NCBI RefSeq assembly: GCF_030817595.1
Contig: NZ_JAUSZN010000001.1
Coordinates: 3,483,001-3,547,000, forward strand
Source of the DNA: Neobacillus niacini
GTDB taxonomy: Bacteria > Bacillota > Bacilli > Bacillales > Cytobacillaceae
Reading direction: 5' to 3'
DNA: 64,000 nucleotides
A program made the position numbers and the translations under genes. Below are positions 55,520 through 64,000 of the stretch, in pieces (within the stretch, counting starts at the first letter, position 1; the number at the start of each line of letters is the position of its first letter). A model generated the notes under the pieces. That model saw nothing but the letters and a program-made list of their open reading frames with translations, did not search any database and was not told the origin of the DNA.

Positions 55520-57250
55520 ATGGAGAGAAAACAATTAACCCGAAGAATCTCTGTGGCTTCAGGAAAAGAACCTGCTGATACCGTCGTTATAAATGGCAGG
55601 ATCATTGATGTTTTTAACGGAGAAATAATCGAAGGTGATATCGCCATTGTGGATGGTTATTTCGCAGGTATCGGAAAGTATGAAGGGAAAAGTATTGTAG
55701 ACGCAAAAGGACGTTATGTCATTCCGGCATTTATCGATGGGCATGTTCATATCGAATCGTCCTTGGTAACGCCAAGTGAATTCGCTAAAGTCCTTCTTCC
55801 ACACGGTGTAACGTCCGTTATCGCTGACCCCCATGAAATTGCGAATGTCCTAGGTACGGCTGGGATTCAATATATGCTAGATTCTTCCGAAGATCTTCCT
55901 TTTGATATTTATATAATGCTCCCTTCCTGTGTTCCAGCGACAAGCTTTGAAAACTCAGGTGCTATTTTAAAAGCCGAGGAGCTAAAACCCTTTTACCACC
56001 ACCCTCGAGTCCTAGGATTAGCAGAAGTCATGAATTTCCCTGCTGTCCTAAATGCAGAAGATGATATGCTCAACAAAATATCTGATGCGAAACAGTTCGG
56101 AAAAAAGGTTGATGGTCATGCGGCGGGATTATCTGGAAGTAACTTGAATGTTTATATGGCTGCAGGCATTAAGACCGATCATGAAAGTACAACAGCGGAA
56201 GAAGCGAAAGAACGCCTTCGGAGCGGAATGTATTTAATGATTCGTGAAGGAACTGTCGCAAAAGATTTACAGAATTTGATTCCAGCTGTAAATGGGTATA
56301 ATTCGCGGAGGTGCTTATTTGTTACCGACGATAAGCATTTAGATGACCTTGTGCTTGAGGGCAGTATTGATCACAATGTAAGACTAGCAATTGCTGAAGG
56401 ACTCTCCCCTATTACTGCTATACAAATGGCTACCATCAATGCAGCAGAATGTTTTGGGCTTGAAGATAAGGGGGCTATTGCCGCAGGTTACAAAGCGGAT
56501 TTTTCCTTAATCGATGACCTTGAAACGATCAGAATTTCTCATGTCTATAAGGACGGAGTGGCTGTCGTACAAGATGGCAAATTGGTTACGGATTGTAGTA
56601 ACAACCTACAGGATTGTTTAGGACAGTCTGTTCACTTTGATGAAATCATGGAATCCAATTTAAACATTCACTTATCCTCAAATAAAGCAAATATCATTGA
56701 AATTATCCCTAACAGCTTAGTCACACGACATTTAGTGGAAGAAGTCGATATTTGCGGTCAAGGGTTCTTCCAACCTTCGACTAGTGCGGACCGGTTAAAG
56801 CTTGCCGTAATTGAACGCCATCATATGACCAGACAAATTGGTTTAGGGATTGTCAAAGGCCTAGGTTTAAAATATGGCGCTATTGCCACCACGATTGCCC
56901 ATGATTCACACAATCTAATTATTGCTGGAACCAATGATAGTGATATGGTTATGGCTGCAAATACCATAAAAGAAATGCAAGGCGGGTTGGTTGTCATTAA
57001 AGAGGGTCAAATCCTCGCATCATTAGAGTTGCCTATTGCAGGCTTAATATCTAACCTTCCTTACCAAGAGGTCTATTCGACTCTTAAAGAGCTGCACCAT
57101 GCTCTTGGGAAGCTGGGAGCAAACGACCATTTCAATCCCTTTTTAACCCTTTCCTTTTTAGCTCTTCCTGTTATCCCCGAGATAAAACTTACTGATAAAG
57201 GTTTATTTAAGGTATCAACATTCGAGCATATTAACATCAGTTCTGATTAA
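55520..57250 (+). CDS. adeC: adenine deaminase
   Basis: AdeC converts adenine to hypoxanthine and ammonia. It is a metal-dependent amidohydrolase: PAFIDGHVHIESSLVTPSEF holds the metal histidines and the Glu typical of adenine deaminases, SVIADPHEIANVLG the next His, DGHAAGLSGSNLNVYMAAGI and TDHESTTAEEAKERL follow. The C-terminal domain shows TIAHDSHNLIIAGTNDSDM. It has 576 aa. No clear terminator follows. Confidence 0.97.
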   Translation: MERKQLTRRISVASGKEPADTVVINGRIIDVFNGEIIEGDIAIVDGYFAGIGKYEGKSIVDAKGRYVIPAFIDGHVHIESSLVTPSEFAKVLLPHGVTSVIADPHEIANVLGTAGIQYMLDSSEDLPFDIYIMLPSCVPATSFENSGAILKAEELKPFYHHPRVLGLAEVMNFPAVLNAEDDMLNKISDAKQFGKKVDGHAAGLSGSNLNVYMAAGIKTDHESTTAEEAKERLRSGMYLMIREGTVAKDLQNLIPAVNGYNSRRCLFVTDDKHLDDLVLEGSIDHNVRLAIAEGLSPITAIQMATINAAECFGLEDKGAIAAGYKADFSLIDDLETIRISHVYKDGVAVVQDGKLVTDCSNNLQDCLGQSVHFDEIMESNLNIHLSSNKANIIEIIPNSLVTRHLVEEVDICGQGFFQPSTSADRLKLAVIERHHMTRQIGLGIVKGLGLKYGAIATTIAHDSHNLIIAGTNDSDMVMAANTIKEMQGGLVVIKEGQILASLELPIAGLISNLPYQEVYSTLKELHHALGKLGANDHFNPFLTLSFLALPVIPEIKLTDKGLFKVSTFEHINISSD

Positions 57251-57368
57251 ATTTCGTGCTTTTTAGACATACTATCATGCGAGAAACCGAAAAATGGTTG
57301 CTTTCAATGCCATTACCTGTCAAACTATAAGGATATTGACTTCATAGAAAGTAATGTAGGTGACGAAC

Positions 57369-57758
57369 ATGATAGAAGTAAAATCTTCAAAAATCAGTGA
57401 CGGAGAGTTCAATAGAGGAGTATTCGCTACACGTGATATTAAAAAGGGTGAACTTATCCATGAAGCGCCCGTTATCGCCTATCCAAATGCAGAGCATGAA
57501 CATATCGAAAAAACATTGCTTGCCGACTATGCGTTTGAATATGGGATCAACCACACATGTATTCTCTTAGGTTATGGGATGCTATTTAATCATTCCTATC
57601 AGCCGAATGCCACTTATGAGATTAATTTTCCAAACCATTCCTTTGACTTTTATGCTTACAAAGACATAAAAGCAGGCGAAGAGATTTTTATCAACTATAA
57701 TGGTGATGAAGAGGATCAAGAACTGCTTTGGTTTGATAAAGAAAAACAAGATAACTAA
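57369..57758 (+). CDS. SET-domain protein
   Basis: A 129-aa protein that is nearly all SET domain. GRGVFATRDIKKGELI-type sequence (NRGVFATRDIKKGELIHEAP) opens it, LGYGMLFNHSYQPNATYEIN is the NHS motif that binds S-adenosylmethionine, and IKAGEEIFINYNGDEEDQEL ends it. It would transfer a methyl group to a lysine on an unknown protein. SET proteins are less common in bacteria than in eukaryotes. I chose the ATG at 57369, behind AGGTGA. It stands alone with a strong terminator. Confidence 0.87.
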   Translation: MIEVKSSKISDGEFNRGVFATRDIKKGELIHEAPVIAYPNAEHEHIEKTLLADYAFEYGINHTCILLGYGMLFNHSYQPNATYEINFPNHSFDFYAYKDIKAGEEIFINYNGDEEDQELLWFDKEKQDN

Positions 57759-57788
57759 CAGCCCAACGATTAAGGGCTGTTTTTTTTG
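57757..57788 (+). terminator. terminator of the SET-domain gene
   Basis: AACAGCCC and GGGCTGTT form the stem, followed by eight T. Confidence 0.88.
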
Positions 57789-57849
57789 CCTTCTCCCCCT
57801 ACTTAGGTAAAAGGAACCATTTTTTGAATTATCGTTAATAATTCAAAGT

Positions 57850-57867
57850 TTGTTCAATATTTCACAA
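57850..57867 (+). promoter_or_regulatory. Rex-like operator before the 75-aa gene
   Basis: TTGTTCAATATTTCACAA differs at two positions from the perfect Rex site before adhE. It lies just upstream of an extended -10 element, TGTTATGAT (57886-57894), in a place suited to repression when NADH is low. Confidence 0.6.
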
Positions 57868-57926
57868 ACTTTTATCGGAAATCAGTGTTATGATAAATTC
57901 ATAAAGAGCACAAGGAGTGATAAGAC

Positions 57927-58154
57927 ATGATGCTATGTGAATGGAAATCCTTCTCAACAGATTCTGAAACCTATACACAAGAAGTGTTTGAAGAAACTGT
58001 TGGTGATGAATTTGAGGCAATGATGTTTAAAGATAATGAAAATATTCCATGTTATATTTGGACAGTGAATTTTGTCATCATCGTAAAAAAATACTCTAAA
58101 GTACTTAATGATATCTCTTTTGAAAAGATACCACGAAATCCAGTTTGTGAGTAA
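57927..58154 (+). CDS. small protein, 75 aa, possibly Rex-controlled
   Basis: I do not recognise the family. The protein begins MMLCEWKSFSTDSETYTQEV and has an acidic stretch (ETVGDEFEAMMFKDNENIPC), then a hydrophobic strand (YIWTVNFVIIVKKY). The frame has a good ribosome site (AAGGAGTG, seven bases). It lies between the SET-domain gene and adhE, and a Rex-like operator precedes it, as one precedes adhE. This suggests a role when oxygen is short; the idea rests only on the operator and the neighbour. Confidence 0.65.
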   Translation: MMLCEWKSFSTDSETYTQEVFEETVGDEFEAMMFKDNENIPCYIWTVNFVIIVKKYSKVLNDISFEKIPRNPVCE

Positions 58155-58173
58155 CAAGGTAATTCCCTATCAA

Positions 58174-58201
58174 TTGGTTTGTTATTATTTTTTTATATAA
58201 A
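58174..58201 (+). promoter_or_regulatory. adhE promoter
   Basis: TTGGTT, sixteen bases and TATAAA form a vegetative promoter directly before the Rex operator. Confidence 0.55.
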
Positions 58202-58202
58202 C

Positions 58203-58220
58203 TTGTGAAATATTTCACAA
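58203..58220 (+). promoter_or_regulatory. Rex operator before adhE
   Basis: TTGTGAAATATTTCACAA is a perfect 18-base palindrome identical to the Rex consensus TTGTGAA-N4-TTCACAA. It covers the likely start site of adhE, so Rex would block the gene until NADH rises. Confidence 0.88.
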
Positions 58221-58247
58221 AGTCTAAAATTAACTGGAGGAATTAAA

Positions 58248-60851
58248 ATGGCAGTGGCAGAAAAAACAGGCAAGGAATTGCAAAGTGTAGCATCCATGAT
58301 TGATACCCTGGTAGAAAACGGTCGAAAGGCTTTAGAGGAATTCCGCAGCTTCGATCAAGAAATGATTGATACAATTGTGAAGCAAATGGCCTTGGCAGGT
58401 CTTGATCAGCATATGCAGCTTGCAAAACTTGCTGTTGAGGAAACGAAACGAGGCGTTTATGAAGATAAAATCATTAAGAATATGTTTGCAACTGAATATG
58501 TCTATCATAATATCAAGTATGATAAAACCGTCGGCATTGTAAACGAAAACGAACATGAAGGAATCATTGAAATTGCAGAACCGGTTGGCGTTATTGCTGG
58601 TGTTACACCTGTAACCAATCCAACTTCCACAACAATGTTTAAAGCACTAATATCTATAAAAACGAGAAACCCAATTGTGTTTGCCTTCCATCCATCCGCA
58701 CAGAAATGCAGCAGTGAAGCGGCAAGAATTCTTCGGGATGCAGCTATAGCAGCAGGAGCTCCTGAGAATTGTATTCAATGGATTGAAACACCATCTATTG
58801 AGGCTACACAAGCACTGATGAATCACTCTAAAATATCTATGATTCTTGCAACTGGCGGCGCGGGAATGGTCAAATCCGCTTATAGCTCTGGTAAACCTGC
58901 TCTCGGCGTTGGACCTGGAAACGTTCCGTGCTATATGGAGAAATCAGCCAACATTCATCAAGCAGTAAATGACTTAATCTTATCAAAGACGTTTGACAAC
59001 GGAATGATTTGTGCTTCTGAGCAAGCCGTCATTATTGATCAAGAGATTTATGCAGCGGTTAAAAATGAGATGATTGCAAATAATTGTTATTTTTTAAACG
59101 AAGAAGAAAAAGCTAAAGTTGAAAAATTAGTTATTAATGAAATTTCATGTGCGGTTAATCCAAATATTGTTGGAATGGCTGCTAGTAAAATTGCTGCATT
59201 GGCAGGCGTAACCGTTCCAGAAAACACTAAAATACTTGTAGCTGAATTAGACGGCGTCGGACCAGCATACCCGCTATCAAGAGAAAAATTAAGCCCAGTC
59301 CTAGCCTGTTACAAGGTTAATAGTCTTGAAGAAGGCCTAAAAAGAGCAGAAGAAATGTTAGAATTCGGCGGTCTAGGACATTCTGCCGTCATCCATTCTC
59401 AAGACCAAAATGTCATTAAGCAGTATGGCTACCGAATGAAAGCTGGAAGAATCATTGTCAATGCCCCATCTTCACAGGGCGCTATCGGTGATATTTACAA
59501 TGCTTATATGCCTTCCCTAACACTTGGCTGTGGTTCATATGGAGGAAATTCTGTTTCCACTAACGTTGGTGCAATTCACTTAATCAATATTAAAAAAGTA
59601 GCCCAAAGGAATGTTAATATGCAATGGTTTAAAGTTCCGTCCAAAATCTATTTCGAGAAAAATGCAACACAGTATTTAGCGAAAATGCCGAAGATTTCTA
59701 AAGCATTCATTGTAACGGACCCTGGAATGGTGAAACTAGGCTATGTAGATAAAGTATTATACTATTTAAGGAAAAGACCGGATTATGTTCACTGTGAAAT
59801 TTTCTCAGAAGTAGAACCAGATCCATCCATTGAAACTGTCATGAAGGGTACAGAAATGATGGCTAAATTCCAGCCGGATGTAATTATTGCCCTTGGCGGC
59901 GGTTCAGCGATGGATGCGGCTAAAGGTATGTGGCTGTTCTATGAAAATCCAGAATCTGAATTCTTTGGTTTAAAACAGAAATTTCTCGATATCCGTAAAC
60001 GAATTGTGAAATATCCTAAGTTAGGTGAAAAGGCACAATTTGTAGCGATCCCAACCACCTCTGGAACAGGTTCTGAGGTAACTTCCTTCTCCGTCATAAC
60101 CGATAAGGAAGCAAATATTAAATACCCGCTCGCCGATTATGAATTAACACCAGATGTAGCGATTATTGATCCACAGTTCGTTATGACTGTACCTAAACAT
60201 ATTACTGCTGATACTGGAATGGATGTATTGACTCATGCAATTGAGGCTTACGTGTCTTGTATGGCAAATGATTATACAGACGGCCTTGCAATGAAGGCAA
60301 TCCAGCTTGTATTCGAATATCTGCCTAGAGCTTATCGAAATGGCAGTGATGAATTAGCACGTGAAAAGGTGCATAATGCTTCAACGATTGCTGGGATGGC
60401 TTTTGCAAATGCATTCCTTGGTATCAATCATAGCCTTGCCCATAAGCTTGGTTCAGAATTCCATATTGCACACGGACGTGCAAATACAATCTTAATGCCA
60501 CATGTTATTCGCTATAATGCGGCCAAACCAAATAAATTTACAGCATTCCCGAAATATGCCCACTTTGTGGCAGATAAGCGATATGCAGAAATTGCAAGAA
60601 CACTCGGACTGCCTGCGAATACAACGGAAGAAGGAGTAGAAAGCCTTGTTCAGGCAATCATTCGCCTTGCAAAAGAACTGGACATACCAATGAGCATTGA
60701 GGCAAACAATGTGGATGCAGCACTTTTCGAAAGCAAGGTTGACTACCTTGCAGATAAAGCATTTGAAGACCAATGTACCACTGCTAATCCTAAGCTTCCT
60801 CTAGTAACAGAATTAGCTGAAATTTACCGTAAAGCATATAAGGGAGTTTAA
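58248..60851 (+). CDS. adhE: bifunctional acetaldehyde-CoA/alcohol dehydrogenase
   Basis: AdhE reduces acetyl-CoA to acetaldehyde and then ethanol, re-oxidising two NADH in fermentation. The N-terminal aldehyde dehydrogenase half (to about residue 440) has the catalytic Cys in TFDNGMICASEQAVI. The C-terminal iron-alcohol dehydrogenase half has GGGSAMDAAKGMWLFYE, PTTSGTGSEVTSF, and metal residues in DTGMDVLTHAIEAYV and NHSLAHKLGSEFHIAHGRAN. It has 867 aa, full length, and forms long spirosomes in relatives. A perfect Rex site precedes it and a strong terminator follows. Confidence 0.98.
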   Translation: MAVAEKTGKELQSVASMIDTLVENGRKALEEFRSFDQEMIDTIVKQMALAGLDQHMQLAKLAVEETKRGVYEDKIIKNMFATEYVYHNIKYDKTVGIVNENEHEGIIEIAEPVGVIAGVTPVTNPTSTTMFKALISIKTRNPIVFAFHPSAQKCSSEAARILRDAAIAAGAPENCIQWIETPSIEATQALMNHSKISMILATGGAGMVKSAYSSGKPALGVGPGNVPCYMEKSANIHQAVNDLILSKTFDNGMICASEQAVIIDQEIYAAVKNEMIANNCYFLNEEEKAKVEKLVINEISCAVNPNIVGMAASKIAALAGVTVPENTKILVAELDGVGPAYPLSREKLSPVLACYKVNSLEEGLKRAEEMLEFGGLGHSAVIHSQDQNVIKQYGYRMKAGRIIVNAPSSQGAIGDIYNAYMPSLTLGCGSYGGNSVSTNVGAIHLINIKKVAQRNVNMQWFKVPSKIYFEKNATQYLAKMPKISKAFIVTDPGMVKLGYVDKVLYYLRKRPDYVHCEIFSEVEPDPSIETVMKGTEMMAKFQPDVIIALGGGSAMDAAKGMWLFYENPESEFFGLKQKFLDIRKRIVKYPKLGEKAQFVAIPTTSGTGSEVTSFSVITDKEANIKYPLADYELTPDVAIIDPQFVMTVPKHITADTGMDVLTHAIEAYVSCMANDYTDGLAMKAIQLVFEYLPRAYRNGSDELAREKVHNASTIAGMAFANAFLGINHSLAHKLGSEFHIAHGRANTILMPHVIRYNAAKPNKFTAFPKYAHFVADKRYAEIARTLGLPANTTEEGVESLVQAIIRLAKELDIPMSIEANNVDAALFESKVDYLADKAFEDQCTTANPKLPLVTELAEIYRKAYKGV

Positions 60852-60867
60852 TAGAGTAATTTAAGCA

Positions 60868-60906
60868 AGCTGAAAAAGCCATCCAGAACACATGGATGGC
60901 TTTTAT
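60868..60906. terminator. terminator of adhE, shared with the lacD-type gene
   Basis: AAAAGCCATCC and GGATGGCTTTT form the stem around a loop of eight or so bases. A-rich sequence on the left and T-rich on the right allow both directions. Confidence 0.82.
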
Positions 60907-60930
60907 CCATATATGATTTTTTTCTTTAAC

Positions 60931-61941
60931 TTAATAAGCTAGAGAGCTGTTATTATTATTAACCTTTTCAAACCAGGAGCTGGCGGACTCTTTCAAAACA
61001 ACATTTAATTCTTCAATATTGTTTTTACCAATGAGTTGTAACCATTCACGGCCTGCCTGTTCACCGCCGGAAGCAAATGGGGCGACACCGTCTTTCCAAG
61101 TAGCACGGCCGCACAACACGCCATTAAAGGTCGAACCGGATTGTTTGGCAAATTTCAATGTTTCCTGGAATAATGCCGCACTTACTCCTGCACTTAAAAA
61201 GATAAACGGTAGCTCAGTGGACTCACTTTGCTCTTTGAAATACGCAGCAGCTTCATCCCTACTATAAACGGTTTCACCCTCTGTATACCCTTCAACAAAG
61301 TTCATATCTACGGGAACTTCTACTTTCAGAACATCAACTTGATACTGTGGTTTGGAAAACTCCCTCATTGCCTCAATCACTTTATGCGGCTTCACTTTTG
61401 CATACTCTTTACTTTTAACATCATCAATGTTCGCATCATAGGAGACGATTTCTAAGAAAAACGGAATATCCTCGGCAGCACACTCAGAACCTACCCGTTC
61501 CATATAAACATGTTTATAATCATTGATTTTCTCATCTTCATCGACATCATAGTACAGTAAAAATTTCACGGCATCAGCACCGGCCTCTTTCAATCGCTTC
61601 ACGGACCACTCTGGCAATAAATCAGGCAGGCGGCCTACAGCTGTTGCATCGTATCCGGTCTTTTCATAGGCTACCAATAATCCCGAGTCTTTGCTGCGGA
61701 CTTTAGCCGCCGGCAGTCCATATTCTGGATCTAATAGAATCGCAGTAGAATAAGGTGTTAATTCTTCAGATACCAATTCTTTAAAGCGGATAATCCCTTC
61801 ATCCCCAACATTATTCGTACTTCCAGATGCAATCATCTTTTTCAATGAGCCGCGTTGATCAATCGCTAAAGCCCCAATAATACCATTTTCATCAGATAAA
61901 CGCTTTAAAGCGTCCAATTTGTTTTTAGATAATTCTAGCAT
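60931..61941 (-). CDS. lacD: tagatose 1,6-bisphosphate aldolase
   Basis: LacD splits tagatose 1,6-bisphosphate into dihydroxyacetone phosphate and glyceraldehyde phosphate. It is a class I aldolase: [16 protein letters not shown] near residue 25, [20 protein letters not shown], the Schiff-base lysine probably in [16 protein letters not shown], and [15 protein letters not shown]. It has 336 aa. With the PfkB kinase and the deacetylase upstream it forms an amino-sugar or galactose-derived pathway. AGGGGGAATATCG is the ribosome site. Confidence 0.94.
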   Translation of the reverse strand: MLELSKNKLDALKRLSDENGIIGALAIDQRGSLKKMIASGSTNNVGDEGIIRFKELVSEELTPYSTAILLDPEYGLPAAKVRSKDSGLLVAYEKTGYDATAVGRLPDLLPEWSVKRLKEAGADAVKFLLYYDVDEDEKINDYKHVYMERVGSECAAEDIPFFLEIVSYDANIDDVKSKEYAKVKPHKVIEAMREFSKPQYQVDVLKVEVPVDMNFVEGYTEGETVYSRDEAAAYFKEQSESTELPFIFLSAGVSAALFQETLKFAKQSGSTFNGVLCGRATWKDGVAPFASGGEQAGREWLQLIGKNNIEELNVVLKESASSWFEKVNNNNSSLAY

Positions 61942-61955
61942 CGATATTCCCCCTA

Positions 61956-62882
61956 TTAATCTATTTTTACCAAATCAAAATACTGTCCGAACTTTGCCAT
62001 GTTAATCGATCCCGTACCGGCTTCCATCGTATTGAGCATCCCCGTGGTCATAGCCGTTTTCAACACAGTTTCTACCGATTGATTTCGATTCAATGCCACC
62101 GCTAACCCAGCAACGACTGCATCTCCGGACCCAACCGGATTCACCACGTCTATTTTTGGGAGAGTTACTCGGTAATCTTCCGTACCATGTCTTACAAAAG
62201 CACCATCCCCACCCATCGAGACAACAATCCATTCAATCTCTTTAAACCAGTCATGATCTAAAGCTTGTTTCAAACTGCTAATCCTGCTATCCACTTTCAC
62301 GCCGAGCAGCTGAGATAATTCCGTAATATTTGGCTTAATCGCAAATGGCTTTTCTTTATGTAACAAGGCTGCTCTTAACGGTTCTCCTGATGAATCCAAT
62401 ACCACCGGAATTCCCTTTCTCTGACTAATGGCTAACATTTGCTGATAAAAATCCACCGGCAATCCCTTAGGCAAACTGCCCGAAATCGTCACCAAGGAAA
62501 CTTTAGCCAACAGGTCTTCATATTTCTCTAAAAAATCTGTCCCTTCTGCATTCGTTAAGGTTGGCCCAGATTCTAAAATTTCCGTTTGCATCCCTTCATG
62601 AAGAATGGCAATACAATTCCTCGATTCTTTTTCGATTTTCAAAAAGTCATTCGGAATTTGGCTTTTATTTAATTCCTGTACGATGTAATCGCCGATGGTT
62701 CCGCCGAGCACACCCGTTGCCAGGACTTCTTCTTCCATTTGTGCAATCACCCGTGCAACATTTAAGCCTTTACCGCCAGCCGTTTTTCGAACATTTTCCA
62801 CACGGTTCACAGTATCCAACTTGAATTCATGGAGGGGATAGGAAATATCCACAGATGGATTCATCGTGACAGCTAAAATCAT
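61956..62882 (-). CDS. tagatose-6-phosphate kinase / 1-phosphofructokinase family (PfkB)
   Basis: A 308-aa PfkB-type sugar kinase. [20 protein letters not shown] is the N-terminal sugar site and [20 protein letters not shown] the C-terminal ATP and catalytic Asp motif (GSGD). LacC and FruK look alike; the tagatose aldolase next to it favours tagatose-6-phosphate as substrate. I chose the ATG at 62882, behind GAGGGAG. It overlaps the deacetylase gene by four bases. Confidence 0.9.
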   Translation of the reverse strand: MILAVTMNPSVDISYPLHEFKLDTVNRVENVRKTAGGKGLNVARVIAQMEEEVLATGVLGGTIGDYIVQELNKSQIPNDFLKIEKESRNCIAILHEGMQTEILESGPTLTNAEGTDFLEKYEDLLAKVSLVTISGSLPKGLPVDFYQQMLAISQRKGIPVVLDSSGEPLRAALLHKEKPFAIKPNITELSQLLGVKVDSRISSLKQALDHDWFKEIEWIVVSMGGDGAFVRHGTEDYRVTLPKIDVVNPVGSGDAVVAGLAVALNRNQSVETVLKTAMTTGMLNTMEAGTGSINMAKFGQYFDLVKID

Positions 62883-64000
62883 CGCACTCCCTCTTTCTGT
62901 AAATGGTAACGACAAACACCATCAAGATAAGTCGCAAGTAAATCCAGTTCAGGACTCAACACAATAAAGTCAGCAGCGTACCCCTCAGCAATTTTCCCGC
63001 ATTCCACGTCCAGCCCAATACTTTTTGCAGGTGCAGTGCTTGCCATATAGATTGCTTCCTCCGGTGTCGCAATCCCCCATTCGACGACATTTTTGACAGC
63101 ATCATTAAGCTGCAAAATACTGCCGGCTAAACTGCCGCCTTCGATTCGGGCTGCACCGGCTTTCACCTCGACAGGGAATTCTCCGAGTTGATAGTTTCCT
63201 TCCGGCATTCCACCAGCCATCATGCAGTCAGTTACCAAAACGGTATAATCTCTGCCACGGACATTCATTAAAATATTAGCCGCAGCAGGATGAACATGAT
63301 GTCCGTCACAAATGATTTCCGCAAAAACATCTTTTAAATTCATCGCTGCCCCGACCATCCCTGGCTCACGATGGTGCAGCGGACTCATTCCATTGAAGGT
63401 ATGAACAAAAATAGAAGCTCCATTTTCAACCGCTTGCTTTGCTTCTTCATAAGTGGCGTCACTATGGGCTAGTGCCACTGCAATCTTTTCACCTGCCGCA
63501 TATTCAATAAATTCCGCTGCCCCTTTTCGTTCAGGGGCAATGGCAATTTTTTTAATAGAGTCATTGGATAATTCCTGCCAATCTTTTAATCGTTCAATCG
63601 ATGGGTCCGAAAAATATCTCGTGTTATGCGCCCCTTTGTGTTTTTCGGTAAAAAATGGCCCTTCCAAAAAAATCCCTTTAATTTTGGCTCCACTAACTTT
63701 TTTGTAGTTTGCACCAATCATTTCAACGACATGATTCAACGCTTCCGTTGAGGAAGTTAAGGTTGTCGGCAAAAACGAAGTAACCCCACAGGAAAGAACC
63801 CCTTCAGAAATCTGATTCAACCCTTCAAAATCATTGTCCATAATGTCATGATTTCGAAATCCATGAATATGTGTATCTACTAAACCAGGAGCAATCCAAT
63901 GGCCCGCAAAATCAATAATTTCCGCCGCCGCAACTGGTCTGTTTTCTGAAAAACTACCAAATATTCCATCTTTTATTTCTAAAAACCCTGGCCCTTCAAC
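62879..64000 (-). CDS. nagA: N-acetylglucosamine/galactosamine-6-phosphate deacetylase, 5' end beyond window
   Basis: The frame runs to the right edge; 373 residues are visible. WIAPGLVDTHIHGFRNHDIM holds the first metal pair (HxH), IFLEGPFFTEKHKGAHN the Glu ligand, ALAHSDATYEEAKQAVENGA and FNGMSPLHHREPGMVGAAM the histidines, and VLVTDCMMAGGMPEGNY the catalytic Asp. It removes acetate from the amino-sugar phosphate. The neighbours (PfkB kinase, tagatose aldolase) suggest an N-acetylgalactosamine route, in which it would be called agaA. nagA is the safer family name. Confidence 0.92.
   Translation of the reverse strand, partial: VEGPGFLEIKDGIFGSFSENRPVAAAEIIDFAGHWIAPGLVDTHIHGFRNHDIMDNDFEGLNQISEGVLSCGVTSFLPTTLTSSTEALNHVVEMIGANYKKVSGAKIKGIFLEGPFFTEKHKGAHNTRYFSDPSIERLKDWQELSNDSIKKIAIAPERKGAAEFIEYAAGEKIAVALAHSDATYEEAKQAVENGASIFVHTFNGMSPLHHREPGMVGAAMNLKDVFAEIICDGHHVHPAAANILMNVRGRDYTVLVTDCMMAGGMPEGNYQLGEFPVEVKAGAARIEGGSLAGSILQLNDAVKNVVEWGIATPEEAIYMASTAPAKSIGLDVECGKIAEGYAADFIVLSPELDLLATYLDGVCRYHLQKEGVR

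Overview
The window comes from a low-GC, endospore-forming Firmicute of the Bacillaceae, most like Bacillus or Neobacillus. The evidence is the recognisable Bacillus set (TnrA, AmtB, ilv-leu operon with a T-box, YjbC, YnfA, YjbQ, GuaD, AdeC), strong AGGAGG-type ribosome sites, TnrA/GlnR, CcpA and Rex-type operators, and a possible sigma-K promoter. No rRNA, tRNA, prophage or CRISPR array was seen. The right edge cuts a nagA-type gene.

Layout. 0-3 kb: an unknown gene, then a polar amino-acid ABC importer on the minus strand. 3-7.7 kb: a coat-like coiled-coil gene, two very small genes, tnrA, amtB and a DUF294 nucleotidyltransferase/exonuclease pair. 7.7-19.4 kb: ilvE-ilvD, a T-box leader, then ilvB-ilvN-ilvC-leuA-leuB-leuC-leuD. 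19.7-20.3 kb: eleven tandem 52-54 bp hairpin repeats. 20.3-41.5 kb: an accessory stretch of small enzymes (GNAT acetyltransferases, histidine phosphatases, nucleotidyltransferase, HIT, DUF families, cupin, GDSL hydrolase, peptidases, azoreductase), with two broken genes.

41.5-52.7 kb is a long minus-strand purine-to-ammonia cluster. It holds uraD, a second array of the same hairpin repeat, uricase, HIU hydrolase, allantoinase, allantoate amidohydrolase, an unassigned M20 hydrolase, and urease ureABCEFGD. Next to it are a stand-alone TnpB/Cas12-like gene with a foldable RNA-like 3' flank (52.8-54.6 kb), and guanine and adenine deaminase on the plus strand. Together these could take adenine, guanine or urate down to ammonium. 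TnrA-type operators stand before tnrA, amtB, guaD and the small-gene pair, which makes the window rich in nitrogen-scavenging genes.

57-64 kb: a SET-domain protein, a small protein and adhE, each of the last two behind a Rex-type operator, then a minus-strand amino-sugar module (nagA-type deacetylase, PfkB kinase, tagatose-bisphosphate aldolase).

The most unusual items are the TnpB-like gene without a zinc ribbon or a canonical third RuvC aspartate, with its structured flank; the two related hairpin-repeat arrays, one of which separates uraD from uricase; the M20 enzyme placed between allantoate and urea metabolism; the paired TnrA-type sites at amtB; and a small protein that appears Rex-controlled.
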